NCBI GenBank assembly: GCA_024653325.1
Contig: JANLFX010000010.1
Coordinates: 1-38,621 of the forward strand
DNA: 38,621 bases
Source of the DNA: Anaerolineae bacterium
GTDB taxonomy: Bacteria > Chloroflexota > Anaerolineae > JACIWR01
Direction of reading: 5' to 3'
Of this stretch, positions 31,684-38,621 are shown piece after piece. The notes beneath the pieces are model-generated. The model was given only the letters and a program-made list of their open reading frames with translations, searched no databases and had not been told where the DNA came from. Each line of letters begins with the position of its first letter. Position 1 is the first letter of the stretch. The position numbers and the translations under genes are program-made.

Positions 31684-32052
31684 GTGACTCTGGCAATCGT
31701 TTACATTCTGATCAGTGTTATAGCTGGGGCCATTGGACAGATTTTGCTCAAAAAGGGCATGGGCAGCATGGGCCCTTTGACCCTCACCATAAATCAACTG
31801 GGCAGCACCCTGTGGCATATAGGGACGAACCCTTACGTGATCACCGGCCTGGCCATTTACATGGGTGGCGTAGTTTTCTGGCTGACGGCCCTTTCCCACG
31901 TAGACTTGAGTTATGCCTATCCCTTTGCCAGCTTAGGGTACGTGGTAATGCTCATCGCCTCCTGGCTGCTGTTCAATGAGAATATCACACCCTTGCGCTT
32001 ACTGGGCACGTTGGTCGTCTGCCTGGGAGTGCTCCTCATCTCCAGGAGTTGA
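31684..32052 (+). CDS. Small EamA/SMR-like membrane protein, possible lipid-sugar flippase subunit
   Basis: 122 residues with four membrane helices, the size of small multidrug-resistance and ArnE/ArnF-type proteins. IGQILLKKGM after the first helix and ALSHVDLSYAYPFASLGYVV in the third are typical. Next to a polyprenyl-phosphate glycosyltransferase, a role in flipping lipid-linked sugar is the best guess; drug export is less likely. Two starts are possible: GTG 31684 after GGGGAGGA (used here, giving a start at the first helix) and GTG 31645 after GGAGGT, which adds 13 residues and overlaps the preceding gene. Confidence 0.75.
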   Translation: MTLAIVYILISVIAGAIGQILLKKGMGSMGPLTLTINQLGSTLWHIGTNPYVITGLAIYMGGVVFWLTALSHVDLSYAYPFASLGYVVMLIASWLLFNENITPLRLLGTLVVCLGVLLISRS

Positions 32053-32090
32053 GTCTTGTCTCGTGTAACCGATCGCAGGGATGCAAAACC

Positions 32091-33239
32091 ATGAGAATCG
32101 TTTCCGTTGTCGGAGCACGTCCCGAATTCATCCAGGTAGCGCCGGTCAGCCGCGCTCTGCGCAAAAAGCACCAGGAGATCCTGGTGCATACCGGTCAGCA
32201 CTACGATTATCTGATGTCTCAGGCTTTTTTCGACGAGCTGGGTATCCCCGCCCCTGATTATAATCTGGAGGTGGGGTCCGGGTCCCACGGGCGGCAAACG
32301 GCGGAGATCCTGGTTCGCCTGGAAGAGGTATTGCTTAAAGAGCAACCCGACCTGGTGATCGTGCGGGGCGACACCAATTCCACGCTGGCCGGGGCCCTGG
32401 CCGCCAGCAAACTGCACATTCCCACAGCACACATCGAAGCGGGGGAGCGGAGCTTCGACCGGCGCATGCCGGAGGAGATCAATCGTCTGGTGGCCGACTG
32501 CCTGGCTGACTTGCATTTCTGCGCCAGCCGGGTGGCGTTACAGCGCCTGGCTGCCGAAGGCATCACCGGTTCCGTGTATTGGGTGGGCGATGTGATGTTG
32601 GATGCGATGCTCCAAAATCGGGCCGTCGCCCGCCGCAAATCCGATGTGATGGCACGCCTTGAACTGGAACCGGGCAAATATGCCCTGGTCACAGTTCATC
32701 GAGCAGCCAATACCGACGACCCAGTGCGGCTTGGACAGATTGTCCAGGCGTTGAACAGCGTGCCGGAGACCATCGTTTTTCCAGCGCATCCGCGCACCAG
32801 GAAAGCTCTGAACCGGATCGCCGCTCATTTTGCCCCCCACGTCAGGTTGATAGAACCTGTAGGCTATTTCGATATGATGATACTGGAGGAGAATGCCCGT
32901 CTCATCGCCACCGATTCGGGTGGGGTGCAGCGAGAAGCCTATTTTATGGGAATCCCTTGCCTGACCTTGCGGGATGAGACCGAATGGGTCGAGACGGTGG
33001 AGGTTGGCTGGAACAAACTGGTTGGCACCGATCCGGAGCGGGTGCTTGACGCCTGGTTCAATTTCGTACCGCCAGCGGAACATCCCCCCATTTTCGGTGA
33101 TGGGACAGCCGCGCGGCGCATCGCGCAAATTCTGGAAAGTGACGTGCTGGCCTTTGGCCTGCCGCGCGGACAGAATGGAGCACCCGGCGAGCGTTTGATC
33201 GCCAATCTGGCATCGCTAGAAATGGGGGTAAATCCGTGA
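32091..33239 (+). CDS. wecB: UDP-N-acetylglucosamine 2-epimerase, non-hydrolysing
   Basis: 382 residues, normal length. It interconverts UDP-GlcNAc and UDP-ManNAc, or in Wbp-type pathways (WbpI) the 2,3-diacetamido uronate equivalents. Catalytic acidic residues are in place: D94 (VRGDTNSTLAG), E116 (HIEAGERSFDRRMPEE) and E128; the active-site His is in VTVHRAANTDD. The C-terminal UDP-binding TDSGGVQREAYFMGIPCLTL is intact. The ATG at 32091 follows GCAGGGA; an upstream in-frame start would overlap the previous gene and add residues unlike the family. It overlaps the next gene by GTGA. Confidence 0.92.
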   Translation: MRIVSVVGARPEFIQVAPVSRALRKKHQEILVHTGQHYDYLMSQAFFDELGIPAPDYNLEVGSGSHGRQTAEILVRLEEVLLKEQPDLVIVRGDTNSTLAGALAASKLHIPTAHIEAGERSFDRRMPEEINRLVADCLADLHFCASRVALQRLAAEGITGSVYWVGDVMLDAMLQNRAVARRKSDVMARLELEPGKYALVTVHRAANTDDPVRLGQIVQALNSVPETIVFPAHPRTRKALNRIAAHFAPHVRLIEPVGYFDMMILEENARLIATDSGGVQREAYFMGIPCLTLRDETEWVETVEVGWNKLVGTDPERVLDAWFNFVPPAEHPPIFGDGTAARRIAQILESDVLAFGLPRGQNGAPGERLIANLASLEMGVNP

Positions 33240-34603
33240 ATGTAGGAATCGTCGGCGGGGGGATCATGGGCGTCAGCCTGGGATACTTCCTCTCGCAGCA
33301 GGGCGTGAACGTCGAAATCTTTGAGGCCTCTCCGAGCCTGGGTGGACTGGCCAACACGGTTACTCTGGAGGATGGGGTGTCGGTGGATCGGTTTTATCAC
33401 ACCATCCTTTCCAGCGATAGTCATTTGCGCCAACTGTGCACCGAACTGAACATCGCCGACAGGTTGCGCTTCCGCGAAACCAAAATGGGCTTCTACCATC
33501 AAGGTGAAATCCATTCGATGAACAACATAGTTGAGTTCCTGCGCTTTCCCCCCTTGGGCTGGATTGATCGCTTTCGCCTGGGGTTGACAGTGTTGTACGC
33601 CCAGTTCGTGCGAGATTGGCACCGACTGGAAGGCACCAGCGTTGAAGAATGGCTGGTGCGACTGAGCGGTCAGCGCACCTTCGAGAATATTTGGCGTCCC
33701 ATGCTCAAGGCCAAGTTTGACGGGGGTTTCGAGAACACTCCCGCTACCTACATCTGGGCTCGCCTGGTGCGGATGAAATCCACGCGCAGTGGTGCCAGTC
33801 AGAAGGAAGAAGCGGGTCACCTTATCGGTGGCTATATGACCCTGATCGAGGCCATGGTCGAACAGATCGAGGCTGCCGGCGGCAAGATTCACCTTCGTTG
33901 CCCTGTACAGGAGATCGTGATTGAGCAAGGGCGCGCTCGTGGCGTACGCATCGGGCATGAGATTTACCCTTTCAACGCGGTCGTGGCCGCCCTGCAAGTG
34001 CCGATTTTCCGCCAGTTGATCCCCAGCGCAGGCCAAGATTATCACGATTTTCTCGGTAAAACCGATTACCTGGGCGTCATCTGCCCCCTGCTAGTCCTGG
34101 ACCGGCCATTGACCGGCTTCTGGACGCTGAATATTACCGACGACCGAGTCCCTTTCACCGGCATCATCGAGACGACCACCTACATTGATCCGGAATTCGT
34201 GGGTGGTCATCACCTGGTCTATCTACCCAAGTACATTGCCCCTGGCAGCCATTGGCAGCAGATGTCCGACGAGGAAATCAAGGAAACCTGGCTTCAGCAC
34301 CTGGAAACCATGTTCCCGCACTTCGACCGACGCTGGGTCCGTTACTTTCTTGTGCATCGTGAGCGTTACGTCGAGCCGTTGCACTGGTTGAACTCGACGC
34401 ATCTCATTCCGCAGGTCAAAACGCCCATCGAGAACCTGTACTTGGCGACTACAGCTCAGATTTACCCGGCGCTGACCAACAGCGAGTCGGTCACCCGGCA
34501 CGCACGTCGGATGGCGCAGATCATTCTTGAAGAAAGTCTGACCCCGGTTTCCTGGCCAACGTGTGTTGTCAGGCAAGCCGCTGTGCTGGATACAGTGGCA
34601 TAG
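33236..34603 (+). CDS. FAD-dependent amine-oxidase-like protein
   Basis: 455 residues. The N-terminus NVGIVGGGIMGVSLGYFLSQ leads to IFEASPSLGGLANTV, the dinucleotide-binding fold and following glycine motif of the protoporphyrinogen-oxidase/amine-oxidase superfamily. The C-terminal FAD motif reads LYLATTAQIYPALTNSESV. Such proteins are common in polysaccharide loci next to PMT-like transferases but their reactions are mostly undefined; UDP-sugar mutase or lipid-carrier oxidation or reduction are open possibilities. The GTG start at 33236 forms a GTGA overlap with the epimerase stop. It is followed by a remnant of a glycosyltransferase gene. Confidence 0.8.
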   Translation: MNVGIVGGGIMGVSLGYFLSQQGVNVEIFEASPSLGGLANTVTLEDGVSVDRFYHTILSSDSHLRQLCTELNIADRLRFRETKMGFYHQGEIHSMNNIVEFLRFPPLGWIDRFRLGLTVLYAQFVRDWHRLEGTSVEEWLVRLSGQRTFENIWRPMLKAKFDGGFENTPATYIWARLVRMKSTRSGASQKEEAGHLIGGYMTLIEAMVEQIEAAGGKIHLRCPVQEIVIEQGRARGVRIGHEIYPFNAVVAALQVPIFRQLIPSAGQDYHDFLGKTDYLGVICPLLVLDRPLTGFWTLNITDDRVPFTGIIETTTYIDPEFVGGHHLVYLPKYIAPGSHWQQMSDEEIKETWLQHLETMFPHFDRRWVRYFLVHRERYVEPLHWLNSTHLIPQVKTPIENLYLATTAQIYPALTNSESVTRHARRMAQIILEESLTPVSWPTCVVRQAAVLDTVA

Positions 34604-34619
34604 CAGATATATGCATTTG

Positions 34620-34724
34620 CAGACGGCAAGGGTGCATTCTGACTACCTGCTGGCGGGGCCGTTTGCTCGCTGGATCGGCCTCTCAGCGCCGTCACTGCGG
34701 CAGGTAATTTTACATGTGCCGTAG
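34620..34724 (+). pseudogene. 3' remnant of a duplicated PMT-like transferase gene
   Basis: The frame reads HSDYLLAGPFARWIGLSAPS (from 34635), close to HPDYVLVGPFAHWINLYPAD near the end of the intact transferase encoded at 34750. The fragment has no start and ends at TAG 34722-34724. It is what remains of a second copy lost by deletion, lying just before the surviving gene. Confidence 0.7.
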
Positions 34725-34749
34725 CAAAGTGGTAGCACAAGGAGCTAAT

Positions 34750-36354
34750 ATGCAACACGAACAAGACGTTTCGGTCGAGTTAACCGCAGGTCGGGCTAAT
34801 GTCAGCAAGCAAGCGGGCGCTATTCTGCGGTCCACTATAACCATCCTCGCTGTCGTGGTTGTTCTATTTCTAGCCTTGTACAACTTGACAGACTATCCTG
34901 TGACCTGGTTTGACGAAGGCTCGCACCTGCATGTCCCCAAAACTCTCGTGCGCTTCGGCGTGTATGCCGACTATAGCAGCGAAGGCTTTCGCTATTATGG
35001 CCCGACGGTTGGCGTTGGTCCAACGGTGATGCTGCCTATCGCGGCCGTCTTCAAACTTTTTGGCATTGGCTTACTGCAAGCCCGTCTGGTGATAGTCCTG
35101 TATCTGCTGGCGGCGATTTATGTTTTCTACCGATTAGCGCTCGTATTGGGCGATCATCGGCTGGCCTGGGTAGCCACCGCTCTGCTGATTACCTCGCGGG
35201 GAGTTTCCCTGATAGAATATGGACGCCAAGTACTAGGAGAGGTGCCAGGGCTTTTCTTTACGGTGGCGGGTCTCGGCTTATGGCTGGCTACGTGGGAGAA
35301 AGCCAGTTGGCGGCGGCTGGGATTGGTTGGGTTACTGCTGGGACTGGCCATGGTTACCAAGAATCAGTACTTGTTGGTTCTGGTGCCGACGCTGGGTTTG
35401 GCCTGGCTCGCTAACCTGGTCTATTATCGCACCGCGCCCCACCGCATCTTTATCGTACCGGGTCTCATTTCCGTTGCCTGTTTCGCCCTTTGGCAAATCT
35501 ATATGATCCTCTACCTGGGCCCAGCGACAGCCAGTGAAAATCTGACGATGCTGCGCGAACAAACAGCCGGTGCTGCCCTCGTTTTCTCCCCTGAGCTGAT
35601 GAAAGATAGCCTAAAATATCTGGTGAACCTCGACGTGTACCTGGGCATGCAGCCACCAGTGTTGGTTTATGGCCTTATTATCTCCTTGCCCCGTCAGCGG
35701 GAGGGCCAGCGATGGGGAACGTTATTCATTCTGATCGTCGTGAACCTGGTCTGGTATGTGGTCGCCTCCATCGGTTGGCCGCGCTACGCCTTCCCCGGTC
35801 TGGCCATCGCCAGCCTGTTTGTAGCCCACTTTTTCTCCAGGCTCACCGAGGGCTTTCAGGTAGGGAGCGCGGCTTTGTGGCAGGCTCTACAGCGAAGACA
35901 GTCCGACTTGCAAAAACATGCACTACGCTGGGCCATGCTGGCTTGGCTGGCCATAATGATCACCCGCCCTCTACTTTACATTGTGCAACAAGTAGTATCG
36001 CCGCCCCCTAATACGCCTGCGGCTATGGCTGCCTATCTGGACAAATACGTGCCTCGTGAAGCATTGATCGAAACTTTCGAGCCTGAGATGGGCTTCCTCA
36101 CCGATCACAATTATCACTTTGCCCCAACGATTACATTGCAGCAAGCCGTGCGCCATGTCTGGCTCGGCGGACCGCCACTGGCAGAGAGTTACGATTTTGT
36201 GCAAAAGGAACATCCTGATTATGTGCTGGTAGGGCCGTTTGCTCACTGGATAAATCTCTACCCGGCAGATTCGCTCGCAGCGCACTATCGGCTGGTTACC
36301 AGTGTTGAGGCCAGTTGGCCGCTGGGATACGAGCTATATATAGCTGATGAATAG
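34750..36354 (+). CDS. PMT/GT39-like membrane glycosyltransferase
   Basis: 534 residues: a polar N-terminus (1-27), about 11 membrane helices, and a C-terminal extracytoplasmic part (about 430-534). The first loop has VTWFDEGSHLH with the Asp-Glu pair (D55/E56) conserved in ArnT/PMT enzymes, followed by IEYGRQVLGEVPGLFF. It would transfer a sugar from a polyprenyl-phosphate carrier on the outer face. The ATG at 34750 is chosen for AAGGAG 5 nt upstream; an ATG twelve codons earlier lacks a site. A remnant of a sister gene lies directly before it. Confidence 0.82.
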   Translation: MQHEQDVSVELTAGRANVSKQAGAILRSTITILAVVVVLFLALYNLTDYPVTWFDEGSHLHVPKTLVRFGVYADYSSEGFRYYGPTVGVGPTVMLPIAAVFKLFGIGLLQARLVIVLYLLAAIYVFYRLALVLGDHRLAWVATALLITSRGVSLIEYGRQVLGEVPGLFFTVAGLGLWLATWEKASWRRLGLVGLLLGLAMVTKNQYLLVLVPTLGLAWLANLVYYRTAPHRIFIVPGLISVACFALWQIYMILYLGPATASENLTMLREQTAGAALVFSPELMKDSLKYLVNLDVYLGMQPPVLVYGLIISLPRQREGQRWGTLFILIVVNLVWYVVASIGWPRYAFPGLAIASLFVAHFFSRLTEGFQVGSAALWQALQRRQSDLQKHALRWAMLAWLAIMITRPLLYIVQQVVSPPPNTPAAMAAYLDKYVPREALIETFEPEMGFLTDHNYHFAPTITLQQAVRHVWLGGPPLAESYDFVQKEHPDYVLVGPFAHWINLYPADSLAAHYRLVTSVEASWPLGYELYIADE

Positions 36355-36496
36355 GTCTGCTTGAGATCTCTTAGACTACGCGCTGGCATTTATCCCGCTG
36401 TTCGGCTCCAAGTAATATAGCCTGGTCACGACTACTGGCTTCCGTAAGTTGTATGGACTTGTACATCATCAACAAGCACAGGCGAGGAGAAACATC

Positions 36497-38621
36497 ATGC
36501 ATCCCATAGCCCGCTATTTCAAATTAAGCGCAATCGCGTTGCTAGTATTGGGGTTGTTTGTAGCCAGACCATCGGTCGGTCTGGGGCAGGGGACAGGGAT
36601 ACCGATACTGGTGGTGGTGAACGATAGCTACGGTGTGAATCCGTTTGGACGGTACCTAGGTGAAATCCTGCGAGCTGAGGGGTTGAACGCCTATGAGGTG
36701 ATTGAACTAGGGAGCCTGACCGCGGCCGACCTGGCAGCCCACGACCTGACCATCCTGGCGGAGACGTCCCTGACCAGCGCGCAAGCGAACCTGCTGACCA
36801 CCTACGTAAACAACGGTGGCCGATTGTTGGCCATGCGGCCCGACCCCCAGATCAAGGGGCTGTTTGGGTTGGGCGATGCGGCGGGGACGGTGACGGACGG
36901 GTATTTGAAGATCCACACGGCGGCTGTCTGGAACGGTGCGGTGCCAGGGCAGGGCTTGACGGGGGAGACGCTGCAGATCCACGGCACTGCCGATTGCTAT
37001 ACCCCGACGGGGGGAGCGGTGGTCCTGGCCCAACTGTACAGCAATGCCACGACAGCGACGCCCTATCCCGCGGTCATCGGCGCCAGCTCGGGCCGGGCAG
37101 TCGCCTTTACCTATGACCTGGCCCGCAATGTGGTCTACACCCGGCAGGGCAACCCGGCCAACGCCGACCTGGATGTGGACGGCGATGAGGTAGTGCGCAC
37201 AATTGACCTGTTTCAGGATAGTGGAGGGGGCGCTCCGTGGGTAGATCGGGACAAGATACCCATTCCCCAGGCGGATGAGCAGCAGCGGCTGCTGGCCCGG
37301 CTGGTGCAGCAAATGGTGGGTGAGGTCAGGCCTTTGCCCCAGATGTGGTATTTCCCGGGCACAGCCAAAACGGTGCTGATCCTGACCGCCGATGCGCATG
37401 GGAATCCCACCAGTGCCTATCAAAATGAGATCAACAGCCTGAATGCGCGGGGGGCGAGGGCGACGTTCTATCTGAGCATTGCTCAGGACCCACCGGAGAG
37501 CCAGCCGGGGAGCAATAATGATGTACTGGACTGGGTAGCCCAGGGGCACACGTTTGGTATCCATCCTTACTGGTACCATCCTGATCCTTATCCCCCCTAC
37601 GACACGCGCAATCTGACGGAGGGTTATAACGCCTGGGATATGTGGTTTGGGCTGCAATATCCCCATACGCCGAAATCGCCGACGGTGCGGAACCATCAGG
37701 TGGCCTGGGAGGGCTGGACGGACGCGGCGGAGATCGCGGAGGCCCACGGGTATCGGCTGGACACGAACTTTTATCATTGGGGGGCATGGCTGCAGAAAGC
37801 GGATAACAGTTGGCCGCACGGGTACATCACGGGGAGTGGCCAGCCGATGAAGTTTGTGCGGGCGGATGGGCACATCATCAATCTGTATCAGCAGTTGACG
37901 CAATTGGTGGATGAGCAGTTGATCCGGCCGCCGGATTGGGCTTTTGAAAATTTGAATGCGGCAGCGGCGGTGGCGGTTTCGCAGCAGTTGATAGATGCCA
38001 GTATCGAGGGGGACTATGCGGCGTTGATGACGCAATTTCATGTGGATCACTACAGCGGCCAGACGCAAACCTGGGCCGAAGGGACGGTGGAGTATGCCAA
38101 CAGCCTTGGTGTGCCGGTATGGAATGCTGACCGGTGGCTGAGTTTTACCGAGACCCGTCACGACGCCAACTACAACAACATCACCTGGACTGGCGCGACC
38201 AGGACCTTGAATTTCGATTTGAGCGCCGCAGCGACATCGGGCGTTAGCCTGACCACGATGTTGCCTTTGAGTTATCAGGGCAATCCCCTGGAGTCAGTCA
38301 GGGTTGACGACTCGCCGGTTAGCTACAGCACCCAGACGATCAAGGGGGTCAATGTGGCCTTTGTCACTGTTCCGGCGGGCAATCATAGCTTCGAGGTCAA
38401 GTATCAAAATAGTCAATTGCCTGGCCTGAGTATCAACGATGTCACCGTGACCGAGGGGAATAGTGGAACCACCCCGGCTGTCTTTACAGTCACATTGTCA
38501 ACGGTCACCACCCAGACAGTGAGCGTGAACTATGCCACGGCCGATGGCAGTGCTGTGGCACCGGGCGATTATAGTAGTACCAGTGGCACCCTGACTTTCA
38601 CACCGGGCCAGACCAGCCGCG
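36497..38621 (+). CDS. Secreted multidomain protein: amidotransferase-like, polysaccharide-deacetylase-like and Calx-beta domains (partial)
   Basis: At least 708 residues, open at the window edge. A signal peptide (about 1-31: basic MHPIARYFK, then ALLVLGLFVA) precedes a region with IPILVVVNDSYGVNPFGRYL and TTYVNNGGRLLAMRPDP, resembling class-I-amidotransferase-like folds found beside hydrolases. About 290-560 looks like a NodB-type deacetylase domain: TVLILTADAHGN, GARATFYLS, GHTFGIHPYWYH; metal-site Asp and His candidates are present. A beta-rich stretch is followed by a Calx-beta repeat starting near 645 (SINDVTVTEGNSGTTPAVFT, NYATADGSAVAPGDY). GAGGAG lies 7 nt before the ATG. It probably acts on extracellular glycan, fitting the neighbouring locus. 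More repeats or an anchor may follow. Confidence 0.75.
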   Translation, partial: MHPIARYFKLSAIALLVLGLFVARPSVGLGQGTGIPILVVVNDSYGVNPFGRYLGEILRAEGLNAYEVIELGSLTAADLAAHDLTILAETSLTSAQANLLTTYVNNGGRLLAMRPDPQIKGLFGLGDAAGTVTDGYLKIHTAAVWNGAVPGQGLTGETLQIHGTADCYTPTGGAVVLAQLYSNATTATPYPAVIGASSGRAVAFTYDLARNVVYTRQGNPANADLDVDGDEVVRTIDLFQDSGGGAPWVDRDKIPIPQADEQQRLLARLVQQMVGEVRPLPQMWYFPGTAKTVLILTADAHGNPTSAYQNEINSLNARGARATFYLSIAQDPPESQPGSNNDVLDWVAQGHTFGIHPYWYHPDPYPPYDTRNLTEGYNAWDMWFGLQYPHTPKSPTVRNHQVAWEGWTDAAEIAEAHGYRLDTNFYHWGAWLQKADNSWPHGYITGSGQPMKFVRADGHIINLYQQLTQLVDEQLIRPPDWAFENLNAAAAVAVSQQLIDASIEGDYAALMTQFHVDHYSGQTQTWAEGTVEYANSLGVPVWNADRWLSFTETRHDANYNNITWTGATRTLNFDLSAAATSGVSLTTMLPLSYQGNPLESVRVDDSPVSYSTQTIKGVNVAFVTVPAGNHSFEVKYQNSQLPGLSINDVTVTEGNSGTTPAVFTVTLSTVTTQTVSVNYATADGSAVAPGDYSSTSGTLTFTPGQTSR

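Noticed and set aside
32939-34045. 368-codon open frame on the - strand
   Set aside because: It lies opposite the epimerase and flavoprotein genes, both strongly supported.
36707-38161. 484-codon open frame on the - strand
   Set aside because: It is antisense to the secreted protein, whose + strand frame has a signal peptide, domains and a ribosome site. The long open antisense frame is a by-product of GC-rich codon use.

Overview
The window looks like a chromosomal piece of a Chloroflexota bacterium, probably Anaerolineae-like. This is inferred from GC-rich coding DNA, the mix of a PIN-TRAM protein, a NarL/LiaR-type regulator and Nik/Cbi transport genes with a large glycan locus, and many short palindromic and MITE-like repeats between genes. 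No rRNA, tRNA, CRISPR array or autonomous transposase was seen. No database search was possible, so the taxonomy is tentative.

Layout. (1) 0.4-4.9 kb, + strand: housekeeping genes for a membrane PIN-TRAM protein, CysRS (cysS, preceded by a possible leader peptide), RlmB and a DUF3842 protein. A decayed nucleotidyltransferase module sits between cysS and rlmB, bracketed by a repeat of the cysS 3' end. (2) 4.9-8.7 kb, + strand: a probable nickel module. It has CooT, a protein with a HypB-like CxxCGC start, zinc-ribbon cysteines and a His-rich stretch, and a complete ECF-type importer (CbiM/NikM, PDGLE-type CbiN, CbiQ, CbiO). cooT has a near-consensus promoter and a 110-nt leader with paired hairpins and an attenuator-like terminator. 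(3) 8.7-11.4 kb, - strand: purA, a C-terminally anchored membrane protein of unknown function and a LuxR-type response regulator. A MITE with an 8-bp target duplication lies upstream of purA.

(4) 11.7-36.4 kb, + strand: a roughly 25-kb surface-polysaccharide locus. It encodes a heptose-type GHMP sugar kinase, a Wzx-like flippase, GT4 and GT2 glycosyltransferases, hexapeptide acyltransferases, an SGNH-like protein, a Wzy/ligase-like protein and GT39/PMT-like polytopic transferases (one apparently a fusion of two). It also has a sugar-nucleotide set resembling WbpB/WbpE/WbpD/WbpI (oxidoreductase, aminotransferase, N-acetyltransferase, 2-epimerase), a dolichol-phosphate-mannose-synthase-like GT2, a small EamA/SMR-like membrane protein and a flavoprotein. 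Many genes overlap by 4 nt (ATGA or GTGA), so translation is probably coupled. (5) 36.5 kb to the window end: the start of a large secreted protein with an amidotransferase-like N-terminal region, a polysaccharide-deacetylase-like domain and a Calx-beta repeat, cut by the window edge.

Inferred working of the glycan locus: the sugar kinase and Wbp-like enzymes make activated sugars, GT2/GT4 enzymes assemble a lipid-linked repeat, acyltransferases decorate it, and Wzx and Wzy-like proteins export and polymerise it. The PMT-like proteins would add sugars from lipid carriers outside the membrane. The strongest leads for new biology are the cooT leader RNA and a hairpin downstream with similar loops, the Cys/His-rich metal protein, the 1064-residue fused membrane transferase, the terminal multidomain secreted protein, and the palindromes that supply stop codons.
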